Notes: a model not told the origin generated them from the letters alone. 64,000 bases of DNA from Actinomadura flavalba DSM 45200 (GCF_000374305.1 NZ_KB894096.1:124001-188000); one strand, 5' to 3'; shown: positions 49,915 to 58,417, counted from the first letter of the stretch. Made by a program: numbers and translations.

Positions 49915-49967
49915 AGCGTAGACGACCCCGCTGAACGTGTTCACTTTCCGGGCGGGTTGAATAGGGT
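49915..49967. promoter_or_regulatory. Divergent menE/menB promoters with shared palindromic operator
   Basis: TGAACGTGTTCA (49932-49943) is a perfect TGAAC-N2-GTTCA palindrome. On the minus strand TGAACA (49938-49943), 17 bases, then TACGCT (49915-49920) forms the menE promoter. On the plus strand TTCACT (49940-49945), 16 bases, then TAGGGT (49962-49967) forms a candidate menB promoter. The palindrome overlaps both -35 boxes. The menF promoter at 59.7 kb carries the same palindrome in the same place. Confidence 0.55.
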
Positions 49968-49993
49968 CGTCGCCCACCGGAGAAGGAGCACCC

Positions 49994-50893
49994 ATGGTCT
50001 CGGAGCTGTTCGACGCGGACGCCTGGACGGAGGTGGAGGGGTTCGGGTTCACCGACATCACCTACCACCGGGCGGTCGAGCACGGCACGGTGCGGATCGC
50101 GTTCGACCGGCCCGAGATCCGCAACGCGTTCCGGCCGCACACGGTGGACGAGCTGTACCGGGCGCTGGACCACGCGCGGATGTCGTCGGACGTCGGCTGC
50201 GTGCTGCTGACGGGGAACGGGCCGTCGCCGCGGGACGGCGGGTGGGCGTTCTGCTCGGGCGGCGACCAGCGCATCCGGGGCCGGGACGGCTACAAGTACG
50301 CCGAGGGTGAGACGTCGGACACGATCGACCCGGCGCGGGCGGGTCGGCTGCACATCCTGGAGGTGCAGCGGCTGATCCGGTTCATGGGCAAGGTCGTCAT
50401 CTGCGTCGTGCCGGGCTGGGCGGCGGGCGGCGGGCACAGCCTGCACGTGGTGGCCGATCTCACGCTGGCCAGCCGCGAGCACGCCCGGTTCAAGCAGACC
50501 GACGCCGACGTGGCCAGTTTCGACGGCGGGTTCGGGTCGGCGTACCTGGCGCGGCAGGTCGGGCAGAAGTTCGCCCGCGAGATCTTCTTCCTGGGTGACA
50601 CCTACTCGGCCGAGGACGCGCACCGGATGGGCATGGTGAACGCGGTCGTCCCGCACGCGGAGCTGGAGCGGACGGCGCTGGAGTGGGCGCGCAAGATCAA
50701 CGGTAAGAGCCCGACGGCGCAGCGGATGCTGAAGTTCGCGTTCAACGCGATCGACGACGGTCTGGTGGGGCAGCAGGTGTTCGCGGGGGAGACGACGCGG
50801 CTGGCCTACGGCACCGCCGAGGCGGCCGAGGGCAGGGACTCTTTCCTGGAAAAGCGTGATCCGGACTGGTCTCCGTACCCGTGGTACTACTAG
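49994..50893 (+). CDS. menB: 1,4-Dihydroxy-2-naphthoyl-CoA synthase
   Basis: A 299-residue crotonase-family enzyme closing the naphthoquinone ring from o-succinylbenzoyl-CoA. Typical MenB segments: ITYHRAVEHGTVRIAFDRPE, RNAFRPHTVDEL, CSGGDQRIRGRDGYKY (oxyanion region, about residue 95), VVPGWAAGGGHSLHVVADL, and the C-terminal DPDWSPYPWYY. AGAAGGAG precedes ATG 49994. It begins the menB, menC, menD operon and overlaps the longest possible menC frame by 13 bases. Confidence 0.96.
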   Translation: MVSELFDADAWTEVEGFGFTDITYHRAVEHGTVRIAFDRPEIRNAFRPHTVDELYRALDHARMSSDVGCVLLTGNGPSPRDGGWAFCSGGDQRIRGRDGYKYAEGETSDTIDPARAGRLHILEVQRLIRFMGKVVICVVPGWAAGGGHSLHVVADLTLASREHARFKQTDADVASFDGGFGSAYLARQVGQKFAREIFFLGDTYSAEDAHRMGMVNAVVPHAELERTALEWARKINGKSPTAQRMLKFAFNAIDDGLVGQQVFAGETTRLAYGTAEAAEGRDSFLEKRDPDWSPYPWYY

Positions 50894-50928
50894 GCGTCTT
50901 GTCCGACGCGGTGCAGGGGGTTCGACGG

Positions 50929-51858
50929 GTGCGGGTGTTCGCGATCCCGATGCGGACGCGGTTCCGCGGCGTCACGCGGCGGGAGGGAGCGCTGCTGCAC
51001 GGCCCCGCCGGGTGGGGGGAGTTCTCCCCGTTCGCCGAGTACGGCCCGGCGGAGGCGTCCCGATGGCTGGCGGCGGCCCGGGAAGCGTCCGGGGTGGGCT
51101 GGCCCGCGCCGGTGCGCGACCGGGTGCCGGTGAACGCCACGATCCCGGCGGTGGACGCGGCGACCGCGCACGCGCTGGCCAGGGCGTCGGGGTGCTCGAC
51201 GGCGAAGGTGAAGGTCGCCGAGCGCGGGCAGACCGACGCCGACGACCTGGCGCGGGTGGAGGCCGTCCGGGACGCGCTCGGCCCGGCCGGGAAGATCCGG
51301 GTGGACGCCAACGGCGCCTGGGACGTCGATCACGCGGTGGCGATCCTGCGGTCGCTGGGCCGGTTCGACCTGGAGTACGCCGAGCAGCCGTGCGCGACGC
51401 TGGAGGAGCTGGCGGCGGTGCGGATGCGGGTGGACGTGCCGGTCGCGGCCGACGAGTCGATCCGCCGCGCCGAGGACCCGCTGAAGGTGAAGGCGGCGGG
51501 CGCCGCCGACATCGCGGTGCTGAAGGTGCAGCCGCTGGGCGGGGTGCGGGCGGCGCTGCGGGTGGCCGAGGCGACGGGCCTGCCGGTGGTGGTGTCGAGC
51601 GCGGTGGAGACGTCGGTGGGGCTGGCGGCGGGGGTGGCGCTGGCGGCGGCGCTGCCCGAGCTGCCGTACGCGTGCGGGCTGGGGACGCTGTCGCTGCTGG
51701 AGGGCGACGTGGTGGACGAGCCGCTGGCGCCGGTGGACGGCGTCCTGGCCGTCCGGCGTCCGGAGGTGGACGAGGCGGCGCTGGCCCGGTTCGAGGCCGA
51801 TCCGTCCGGGTGGCGTGAGCGCGCGGACGCCGCGGCCGTGTATCTGGACGCGCGGTGA
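50929..51858 (+). CDS. menC: o-Succinylbenzoate synthase
   Basis: A 309-residue enolase-superfamily enzyme dehydrating SHCHC. The catalytic Lys pair is in STAKVKVAERG (about residue 87), metal ligands Asp in RVDANGAWD, Glu in LEYAEQPC and Asp in VAADESI, and the opposite Lys in VLKVQPLGG. The start GTG 50929 was chosen because AGGGGG lies 8 bases upstream and the product starts VRVFAIPMRTRFRG; GTG 50881, overlapping menB, is possible. The stop overlaps the menD GTG by 4 bases. Confidence 0.9.
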   Translation: MRVFAIPMRTRFRGVTRREGALLHGPAGWGEFSPFAEYGPAEASRWLAAAREASGVGWPAPVRDRVPVNATIPAVDAATAHALARASGCSTAKVKVAERGQTDADDLARVEAVRDALGPAGKIRVDANGAWDVDHAVAILRSLGRFDLEYAEQPCATLEELAAVRMRVDVPVAADESIRRAEDPLKVKAAGAADIAVLKVQPLGGVRAALRVAEATGLPVVVSSAVETSVGLAAGVALAAALPELPYACGLGTLSLLEGDVVDEPLAPVDGVLAVRRPEVDEAALARFEADPSGWRERADAAAVYLDAR

Positions 51859-53528
51859 ACCCGGCGACGGCGCTGGCGACCGTCCTGGTGGACGAGCTGG
51901 CGCGCTGCGGCATGACCGACGTGGTGCTGGCGCCGGGGTCGCGGTCGGCGCCGCTGGCGCTGGCGCTGGACGCGGCCGACCGGGCGGGCCGGCTGCGGCT
52001 GCACGTGCGGATCGACGAGCGGTCGGCGGCGTTCCTCGGGCTGGGGCTCGCCAAGCGGTCGGGGCGTCCGGTGGCGCTGGTGTGCACGTCGGGGACGGCG
52101 GCGGCGAACTTCCTTCCGGCGGTCGTGGAGGCGCACGAGTCGGGCGTCCCGCTGCTGGTGCTGACGGCCGACCGTCCGCCGGAACTGCGCGGCACGGGCG
52201 CGAACCAGACGATCGACCAGGTGAAGCTGTACGGCACGGCGGTGCGGTGGAGCAGCGAGGTCGGGGTGCCGGAGGACCGGCCGGGGATGGTGGCGTACTG
52301 GCGGTCGCTGGTGAGCCGCGCGTGGGGGATCGCGCTGGCGCCCGCGCCCGGGCCGGTGCATCTGAACGTCGCGTTCCGTGAGCCGCTGGTGCCCGACGGG
52401 GACGAGAACTGGTGCGAGCCGCTGGACGGTGACGCGACCGGCGCGTGGACGAAGGTGCGGGCGGCCACGCCGGGGTCGGTGCTGCACGTGCCGCCGACGC
52501 GGCGGGGGCTGCTGGTCGTCGGGGACGGGGCGGTGAACGTCAAGCGGTACGTGGCGGCGGCGTCGATGGCGGGGTGGCCGGTGCTGTCGGAGCCGTCGGG
52601 CAACGCCCGGTACGGCGACCACGCGCTGTCGGCGCACCATTTCCTGCTGGGGGTGCCGGAGTTCGTGGAGCGGCACCGTCCGGAGGTGGTGGTGACGCTG
52701 GGCAAGCCGGGGTTGTCGCGGCCGCTGCTGGCGCTGCTGCGGCGGGCCGAGGAGCACATCGTGCTGGCGCCGGACCTGACGCGCTGGCCCGACCCGGTGC
52801 GGTCGGCGACGCAGGTGGCGCAGGAGGTGGAGATCCCGGTCGTGTCGGGGGACGGGGCGTGGCTGCGGTCGTGGCAGACGGCCGACCTGGCCGCCGCCGA
52901 CGCCGTGGACGCGGTGCTGGACTCCGTCGCGGAGGTCACCGAGCCGGGGCTGGCGCGGGACCTGGCGGCGGGGCTGCCGGGCGGGGCGCTGCTGTTCTCG
53001 GCGGCGAGCATGCCGATCCGCGACCTGGACCAGGTGATGCGGCCCCGGCGCGGCATCCGGGTGCTGGCCAACCGGGGGGCGAGCGGCATCGACGGGCTCG
53101 TCTCGACGGCGGTGGGGGCGGCGCTGGCGCACGGAGGCCGGTCGTACGCGCTGCTGGGCGATCTGGCGTTCCTGCACGACCAGAACGGGCTGCTGCTGGG
53201 TCCGCACGAGCGCCGTCCGGATCTGGCGATCGTCGTGGTGAACAACCAGGGCGGCGGGATCTTCTCGCTGCTGCCGCAGGCGGCGCTGGCCGACCCGTTC
53301 GAGCGGGTCTTCGGCACCCCGCACAGCGTGGACTTCGCGGCGGTCGCGGAGGCGCACCGGCTGCCGTACCGGCGCCTGGAGACGGCGGGGGACCTGTCCA
53401 AGGCGCTGACGGGGGAGGGGCTGCGGATCGTGGAGGCCCGCACCGACCGGGAGAGGAACGCGGCCCTGCACGCCGACCTGCGGACGGCGGCGCACGCGGC
53501 CGTCCGAGAGACGCTGACGACCGGCTGA
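51855..53528 (+). CDS. menD: SEPHCHC synthase (menaquinone biosynthesis)
   Basis: A 557-residue thiamine-diphosphate enzyme adding 2-oxoglutarate-derived succinyl semialdehyde to isochorismate. N-terminal VLAPGSRSAPLALALDAAD and IDERSAAFLGLGLAK are strong MenD motifs; the ThDP/metal site is in LLGDLAFLHDQNGLLLG and VVNNQGGGIFSLLPQA (about residues 435-475). It uses the same cofactor whose pyrimidine is made by ThiC at 16 kb. GTG 51855 overlaps menC by 4 bases. It ends the operon; no clear terminator follows on the plus strand. Confidence 0.95.
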   Translation: MNPATALATVLVDELARCGMTDVVLAPGSRSAPLALALDAADRAGRLRLHVRIDERSAAFLGLGLAKRSGRPVALVCTSGTAAANFLPAVVEAHESGVPLLVLTADRPPELRGTGANQTIDQVKLYGTAVRWSSEVGVPEDRPGMVAYWRSLVSRAWGIALAPAPGPVHLNVAFREPLVPDGDENWCEPLDGDATGAWTKVRAATPGSVLHVPPTRRGLLVVGDGAVNVKRYVAAASMAGWPVLSEPSGNARYGDHALSAHHFLLGVPEFVERHRPEVVVTLGKPGLSRPLLALLRRAEEHIVLAPDLTRWPDPVRSATQVAQEVEIPVVSGDGAWLRSWQTADLAAADAVDAVLDSVAEVTEPGLARDLAAGLPGGALLFSAASMPIRDLDQVMRPRRGIRVLANRGASGIDGLVSTAVGAALAHGGRSYALLGDLAFLHDQNGLLLGPHERRPDLAIVVVNNQGGGIFSLLPQAALADPFERVFGTPHSVDFAAVAEAHRLPYRRLETAGDLSKALTGEGLRIVEARTDRERNAALHADLRTAAHAAVRETLTTG

Positions 53529-53569
53529 CCGTCACCCCGCGAGGGCTCGGCCGTTCCACCCCTGTCTTA

Positions 53570-53585
53570 CCTTACTGTGTAAAGG
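53570..53585. repeat. Dispersed near-palindrome, copy 4
   Basis: CCTTACTGTGTAAAGG, 42 bases after the menD stop and in an AT-richer gap. Best palindrome of the four copies. Confidence 0.55.
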
Positions 53586-53615
53586 TGTCGGGTTAGTTGC
53601 ACCCTCTTCATTTTA

Positions 53616-53645
53616 AGGAAAAAGAAAAACCCCTCAGCAGGGGAC
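53616..53645 (-). terminator. Classical T-tract terminator downstream of the LuxR remnant
   Basis: On the minus strand a CCCCT-GCTG-AGGGG hairpin is followed by TTTTTCTTTTTCC. Such a T-rich Rho-independent terminator is rare in this GC-rich window, and lies 22 bases beyond the remnant's stop. Confidence 0.75.
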
Positions 53646-53666
53646 TAGCCCAGTACATGGTTCCGG

Positions 53667-53962
53667 TCAGTCGCGTTGAGGAGTGACCAGGCCGGATTCG
53701 CAGGCGAGCATGACGAGCTGCGCGCGGTCGCGGGCGCGGAGTCCGGTCATGGCGCGGCTGACGTAGGTCTTGGCGGTGGGTGGCTGATCACCATGTGGGC
53801 GTCGATCTCCTGGTTGGACAGGCCGCGGGCGACCAGGGCGGTGACCTCGCGTTCGCGGGTGGTGAGCGGGTCGAGGCCGCGCGGGGTGGGGGGTGATGGC
53901 GGGGGACAGGAGGGTGATCGAGCGGCTGCCCGGTGGTGGGACCTGTTCCAGGTGGCGGGCGG
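53667..53962 (-). pseudogene. Decayed LuxR-type response regulator, C-terminal fragment
   Basis: The minus strand encodes the HTH end of a NarL/LuxR response regulator in broken frames. One frame has ITLLSPAIT (the linker before the HTH, about 53900-53930); another has LDPLTTREREVTALVARGLS and NQEIDAHMVIS; the first frame resumes with TAKTYVSRAMTGLRARDRAQ and ends LACESGLVTPQRD. The second junction, near 53778-53782, has five bases where six are expected, a one-base loss; the first, near 53885-53900, also shows a deletion. The receiver domain is absent, cut off just before the divergent gene at 54011. A regulator gene has been truncated and inactivated. Confidence 0.75.
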
Positions 53963-54010
53963 CGCGAAAACGGGGTGACCGGGGGAGGGGGGTCGGCCTA
54001 GCGTGGGGGC

Positions 54011-54598
54011 ATGCAGGTGACCTTCGCGCGGACGGGGTGGCGGCGTTACGCGACGATCGTGGCGGTGCCGGGGCGGCCCGAACGGCTGATGAACCCGGCG
54101 CCCGGCTACGACCCCGACATCCCGCACGACCTCGTCCACTACGTGGTGGAGGCCGAGCTGCGTTTGACCGGTGGCGTCTACGGCCGTGCCGCCGCCGGTG
54201 GCGGCTCGTTCCATGACGCCGGCGGCGGGGACGCGCGTGAGCGGCGCCGCGCCGAACGCCGGCGGCGCCGCAAGGAGGACGCGCTGCGCCGCGACGACCA
54301 TGGCACGGGCGACTCGGACATGGCGCGGTCCGAGCGTCTGGCGGCGCTGTGCGACGTGGTGTGGCGGCGCCGTCACGGGCAGGTCCCGCCGCACGCCCGC
54401 GCCGCCGCGCTGCTGGAACCCGGGTCGGCCGCGCTCGCCGACCCCGGCGAGCTGCCCGGCGCGGAACGCGCGGCCGTGGAGCGGATCGTGGCGCGGCTGG
54501 ACGAGCTGGCGCCGCGCTGGGGCGCACTGGAACCCGGCCAGGCGCTCACCTTCGCCTGGCCGGACCTGGCCGCCGCCCGCGTCGACCGCACCCTGTGA
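54011..54598 (+). CDS. Conserved actinobacterial protein of unknown function
   Basis: A 195-residue protein starting MQVTFARTGWRRYATIVAVP with the motif GYDPDIPHDLVHYVVEAELRL (split at about residues 32-52), which recurs in many actinobacterial hypothetical proteins. A very basic Arg/Glu linker (RERRRAERRRRRKEDALRRD, about 76-95) separates it from a helical C-terminal domain (residues 100-195). No enzyme motif is recognised. ATG 54011 is 6 bases after TAGCGT (53999-54004), so the message is probably leaderless. Confidence 0.75.
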   Translation: MQVTFARTGWRRYATIVAVPGRPERLMNPAPGYDPDIPHDLVHYVVEAELRLTGGVYGRAAAGGGSFHDAGGGDARERRRAERRRRRKEDALRRDDHGTGDSDMARSERLAALCDVVWRRRHGQVPPHARAAALLEPGSAALADPGELPGAERAAVERIVARLDELAPRWGALEPGQALTFAWPDLAAARVDRTL

Positions 54599-54652
54599 CC
54601 CCCGGCCCCGAGACCCCAGGCCACGAGACTTTTCGGCCCCGAGACCCCGAGA

Positions 54653-54670
54653 CCCCTCGGCTCTGAGGGG
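54653..54670. terminator. Hairpin between convergent genes, next to short GAGACCCC repeats
   Basis: CCCCTC and GAGGGG form a 6-bp stem with a 6-base loop just before the phosphatase stop. The preceding bases contain the phrase CCCCGAGACCCC in near-tandem copies (54606-54657). Confidence 0.4.
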
Positions 54671-54679
54671 GGCGGGGGG

Positions 54680-55498
54680 TCAGCCGACGAGGCGGTCCAC
54701 CAGGGCGGCGGAGTCCTCGTCGGTCCAGCCGTGGGTGCCCAGCCAGCCCAGGGTGCCGCCGTGCCGCTCGTCCACGCGGCCCAGGAACTTGTCCATGATG
54801 GCCGCGTGCGGTCGGTGGGAGTCGGCGGGACGGGCGTCCAGGTCGGCGGCGTAGGTGTCGCTGCCGCGCAGGCGCCGCAGGATCGCCTCCAGGCGCTCCC
54901 CGGTCTGGGCGTAGTCGTCCACGATCGCCTCGCGGTGCACGCCCGCGACCTCCAGCGCGAGCGCGCACACCACGCCGGTGCGGTCCTTGCCGGCCGCGCA
55001 GTGCACGAGCGCGGCGCCGTCGGCGCGGGCCATCACCCGCAGCGCCGCGACGATCGAGTCGGCGCGGTGGTCGAGGTAGCCCTCGTAGTGGGCGATCGAA
55101 CGGTCCTGCTCGGGCAGGTCGCCGTCGTCGCGGCGCTGCCAGGGCAGAATCCGGTCGAGGTCGATCCCGGCGGCGGTACCGGGGGTGTCGGCCGCGACGT
55201 CGGTGTGCGCGCCGCCCTCGGCGAACAGCGACAGGTGGTGCAGCGTGACCGAGGGCGTGCGGGTCAGCGGGCCGGGGCCCTCCAGCCGCACCTCGGCGTC
55301 GCTGCGCAGGTCGATGACGTTCTTCAGGACGTAGTCGTCGAGCAGGACACGGACGTCGGCGACCGTGAGGCTCTGGAGGTTGTCGGCGCGCAGCACGCGC
55401 CCCAGCCGGGTCCGCCGCCCGTCGGCGGTCGGCAGGCCGCCCAGGTCCCGCACGTTGACGGCGCCGTCCAGCGTGATCCAGCGCGTACTGAGGGTCAT
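54680..55498 (-). CDS. Tyrosine-protein phosphatase, PtpB-like
   Basis: A 272-residue phosphatase. The P-loop HCAAGKDRTG (C-x5-R-T/S, Cys near residue 150) matches the dual-specificity PtpB/Y_phosphatase3 family, along with NVRDLGGLPTADGRRTRLGR (about residue 15-34) and VIDLRSDAEV. PtpB-type enzymes dephosphorylate phosphotyrosine and sometimes phosphoinositides. No signal peptide is visible. ATG 55498 is 8 bases after TAAAAT (55507-55512 minus strand), a strong -10 box. Confidence 0.9.
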   Translation of the reverse strand: MTLSTRWITLDGAVNVRDLGGLPTADGRRTRLGRVLRADNLQSLTVADVRVLLDDYVLKNVIDLRSDAEVRLEGPGPLTRTPSVTLHHLSLFAEGGAHTDVAADTPGTAAGIDLDRILPWQRRDDGDLPEQDRSIAHYEGYLDHRADSIVAALRVMARADGAALVHCAAGKDRTGVVCALALEVAGVHREAIVDDYAQTGERLEAILRRLRGSDTYAADLDARPADSHRPHAAIMDKFLGRVDERHGGTLGWLGTHGWTDEDSAALVDRLVG

Positions 55499-55774
55499 GA
55501 CTTGTGATTTTAACGGGCGCTCTCGACCTTTCTCTTACCCAGGGTCCGCTTTGCGGCGTTCGCGGTGGTCGTCCGGGGTGGTGGGGGCAGGCCCCCTCCG
55601 GGACGGGTGCAGGCCCCCCTGCGCCCGGCGGCGCGGGCGTCCAGGGTGGGAGAACGCCGGGGCCGCCCGGCCACCCGATACCGCAGGACCACGTCGGGGT
55701 TGGCTCCCGCGCGGGACGACCGGGCGGCCCCCGGCTCCGTAGCGTCATGGACGCACCCGACCGATGGAGGCCGC

Positions 55775-56824
55775 ATGACCGTCGCCGTGACCGACCCGCC
55801 CGCCCCGCCGCCCGTCCCGGGCCCGCCCGCCCGCACCGGCGGCGACTTCGGGCCGCTGGCCCGCCGCGTCCGCGACCAGGGACTGCTGCGCCGCCGCCGC
55901 GGCCGGTACACGCTGATGATCGGGCTCAACGTCGCGGCGACCGCCGCCACGTGGGCGGGCGTGGGCGTCCTGGCCGCCCACGGCGCCGCCTGGTGGGCCG
56001 TCGCGCTCGGCGTCCCCCTGGCGGTCCTGTCGGCGCGGACCGGGTTCCTCGGCCACGACGCCGGGCACCGGCAGATCGCCGCCACCCACCGCGTCAACCG
56101 CCTGCTGGGCCTGCTGCTCGGCGACCTCATGCTCGGCATGGGCCACGGCTGGTGGAACGACAAGCACAACCGGCACCACGCCAACCCCAACCACGTCGGC
56201 AAGGACCCCGACGTCGGCGAGGGCGTCCTGGCCTGGACGCGCGAGCAGGCCGCCGGGCGGCGCGGCGTCGGACGCTGGATCATCCGCCACCAGGCCGCGC
56301 TGTTCTTCCCGCTGCTGCTCCTGGAAGGGCTCAACCTCAAGGTCGCCAGCGTCCTGTACCTGCGCGGCCGCGCCCGCCGCGAACGGCTCCTGGAAGGCAC
56401 GCTGCTCGCCCTGCACACCGCCGGATACCTCGCGCTGGTGTTCACGCTGCTGCCCGTCCCGCAGGGACTGGCGCTCATCGCCGTCCACCAGGGACTGTTC
56501 GGGCTGCACCTGGGCGCCTCGTTCGCCCACAACCACAAGGGCATGGCCATGCCCGGCCCCGGCGACCGGTGGGACCATCTGCGCCGCCAGGTCCTCACCT
56601 CCCGCAACGTGCGCCCCGGGCCCGTCACCGACTACCTCACCGGCGGTCTCAACTACCAGATCGAGCACCACCTGTTCCCCAGCGTCCCCCGGCCCTCCCT
56701 CGCCCGGCTGCGGCCCCTGGTCCGCGAGCACTGCGCCAGCGTCGGCCTCCCCTACACCGAGACCGGCGCCCTCACCTCCTACCGGCAGGCCCTCGCCCAC
56801 ATGAAGGACGCCGGCGCCGGGTGA
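55775..56824 (+). CDS. Membrane fatty acid desaturase
   Basis: A 349-residue integral membrane di-iron desaturase. The three His boxes are HDAGH (about residue 94), HNRHH (about 131) and QIEHH (about 298); the last, with Gln first, is typical of front-end/linoleoyl-CoA-type desaturases. Four membrane segments lie in pairs around residues 48-80 and 180-250. It should introduce a double bond in acyl lipids using oxygen and ferredoxin-type electrons. GGAGG precedes ATG 55775. The 276 bases before it contain no gene, only GC-rich sequence with two copies of GCAGGCCCCC. Confidence 0.9.
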   Translation: MTVAVTDPPAPPPVPGPPARTGGDFGPLARRVRDQGLLRRRRGRYTLMIGLNVAATAATWAGVGVLAAHGAAWWAVALGVPLAVLSARTGFLGHDAGHRQIAATHRVNRLLGLLLGDLMLGMGHGWWNDKHNRHHANPNHVGKDPDVGEGVLAWTREQAAGRRGVGRWIIRHQAALFFPLLLLEGLNLKVASVLYLRGRARRERLLEGTLLALHTAGYLALVFTLLPVPQGLALIAVHQGLFGLHLGASFAHNHKGMAMPGPGDRWDHLRRQVLTSRNVRPGPVTDYLTGGLNYQIEHHLFPSVPRPSLARLRPLVREHCASVGLPYTETGALTSYRQALAHMKDAGAG

Positions 56825-56849
56825 CCCGCCCGGCCGTATGCTGGCCGCC

Positions 56850-57656
56850 ATGCCCGAGGGTCACACCGTCCACCGCCTGGCCGCCGAGCACCACCGCGTG
56901 TTCGGCGGCACCGCCGTCGCCGCCACCAGCCCCCAGGGCCGCTTCGCGGGCGGCGCCGCCCGCATCGACGGCCGCGTCCTCACCCGCGCCGACGCCCACG
57001 GCAAACACCTGCTCCTGGACTTCGACGACGACCGCACCCTCCACGTCCACCTGGGCATCTACGGCAAGTACACCTTCGGGCCCGCCCCCGCGCCTCCGCC
57101 CGTCGGCGCCGTCCGGCTCCGCCTGGCCGCCGCCGGCGGCCACGCCGACCTGCGCGGCCCCAACGCGTGCGAACTCCTGGAACCCGGCGACGTCGAACGC
57201 CTGCGCGACCGGCTCGGCCCCGACCCGCTGCGCGCCGACGCCGACCCCGCCCGCGCCTACGCGCGCATCGCGCGCAGCCGCGCACCCGTCGCCGTCCTGC
57301 TCATGGACCAGGCCGTCGTCGCCGGACCCGGCAACATCTACCGCGCCGAAGTGCTGTTCCGCCAGGGCGTCCACCCCGAGATCCCCGGCCGCGACCTGGG
57401 CGTCGACCGCTGGACCGCCCTCTGGGACGACCTGGCCGCCCTCATGGCCGACGGCGTCCGCGACGGGCGCATCGACACCGTCCGCCCCGAGCACACTCCC
57501 GAGGCCATGGGCCGCCCCCCGCGCGTCGACGGCCACGGTGGCGAGGTCTACGTCTACCGCCGCGCCGGGCAGCCCTGCCTGATCTGCGGCACCGAGATCC
57601 GGACCCAGGTCCTCGCCACCCGCAACCTCTTCTGGTGCCCCCACTGCCAACGCTGA
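56850..57656 (+). CDS. Fpg/Nei-family DNA glycosylase
   Basis: A 268-residue base-excision repair enzyme. It begins MPEGHTVHRL, with the catalytic Pro2 and Glu3 in the PEGHT form found in Nei (endonuclease VIII) rather than PELPE of MutM. The H2TH region includes GPGNIYRAEVLFRQG (about residue 155), and the C-terminal zinc finger is CLICGTEIRTQVLATRN ... CPHCQR. It should remove oxidised pyrimidines. ATG 56850 is 7 bases after TATGCT (56837-56842), so a leaderless start is likely; the ATG at 56838 overlaps that -10 box and is rejected. Confidence 0.92.
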   Translation: MPEGHTVHRLAAEHHRVFGGTAVAATSPQGRFAGGAARIDGRVLTRADAHGKHLLLDFDDDRTLHVHLGIYGKYTFGPAPAPPPVGAVRLRLAAAGGHADLRGPNACELLEPGDVERLRDRLGPDPLRADADPARAYARIARSRAPVAVLLMDQAVVAGPGNIYRAEVLFRQGVHPEIPGRDLGVDRWTALWDDLAALMADGVRDGRIDTVRPEHTPEAMGRPPRVDGHGGEVYVYRRAGQPCLICGTEIRTQVLATRNLFWCPHCQR

Positions 57657-57702
57657 CCCCCGCCACCGGGCGCCCGCGTTGGACGAGCGCGCCCGGCTCT
57701 GA

Positions 57703-57846
57703 CGCGCGTCGATTGGCGCTTGCCCGGCCGCGCTCTTCCACCACCTGTTCGAGCGGCCCGCCGGCGGCGCCGAAGCCGCCTGGCGGCACTGGCTCACCAC
57801 CCTGCTCGCCCGGCCCGACATCGAGGACGATCCATGCGCACCCTGA
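57703..57846 (+). pseudogene. Possible protein-coding remnant before the reductase gene
   Basis: Between the glycosylase and the next gene an open frame with normal codon bias reads ALFHHLFERPAGGAEAAWRH followed by WLTTLLARPDI and stops just inside the next gene. It has no plausible start codon after the in-frame stop at 57700 and no ribosome binding site, so it looks like the C-terminal tail of a lost gene. I do not recognise the family. Confidence 0.3.
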
Positions 57847-58406
57847 TCACCACCGCCTTCGTCTCCCTGGACGGCGTCATGCAGGCGCCCGGCGGCGAAC
57901 CCGGCTACCGCAACTCGGGCTGGACGTTCCAGCACACCGCGTTCCTCCCCGAGGCGTTCGAGATCAAGGAACGCGAACAGCGTGAGGCGGCCGCGCTGCT
58001 CCTGGGTCGCGTCAGCTACCAGGCGTTCAGCGCCGTCTGGCCCAAGATGGAGGAGTTCGCCGACTACAACGCCCTGCCCAAGTACGTCGTCTCCACCACC
58101 CTCGCCGACGGCGACCTGGCCACCGGCTGGGGTGACACCACCCTGCTGCGCACCCTCGACGACGTCGCCGCGCTCAAACGGACCGACGGCGGCCCGATCC
58201 TCGTCCACGGCAGCGCCACCCTCAACCAGAACCTGTCCGACGCCGGGCTCATCGACCGCTACCACCTGCTGGTGTTCCCCCTGCTGCTCGGCGCCGGGCA
58301 GCGCCTGTTCAGCGACACCGACAAGGACACCCAGAAACTCGAACTCGTCGAACACCGCGCGTACGGCAACGGGCTCCAGATGAACGTCCTGGACGTCGTG
58401 CGCTGA
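57834..58406 (+). CDS. Dihydrofolate reductase-fold (RibD C-terminal) family protein
   Basis: A 190-residue protein of the YyaP/YwjB-like DHFR-fold family: starts MRTLITTAFVSLDGVMQAPGG, then LLLGRVSYQAFSAVWP (about residue 60), KYVVSTTLAD and GGPILVHGSATLNQ, ending MNVLDVVR. Such proteins bind NADPH, but substrates are mostly unknown. GAGG lies 8 bases before ATG 57834. Upstream 38 codons in the same frame are unconserved and are excluded. Confidence 0.88.
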   Translation: MRTLITTAFVSLDGVMQAPGGEPGYRNSGWTFQHTAFLPEAFEIKEREQREAAALLLGRVSYQAFSAVWPKMEEFADYNALPKYVVSTTLADGDLATGWGDTTLLRTLDDVAALKRTDGGPILVHGSATLNQNLSDAGLIDRYHLLVFPLLLGAGQRLFSDTDKDTQKLELVEHRAYGNGLQMNVLDVVR

Positions 58407-58417
58407 ACCCGCCGGGT

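Noticed and set aside
48503-49921. Plus-strand open frame of 472 codons opposite menE
   Set aside because: Gly/Asp/Ala-rich shadow of menE and the efflux gene; no motif and no ribosome binding site.
49932-49943. LexA (SOS) box interpretation of TGAACGTGTTCA
   Set aside because: The actinobacterial SOS box has GAAC and GTTC separated by four bases; here the gap is two, and the neighbours are menaquinone genes.
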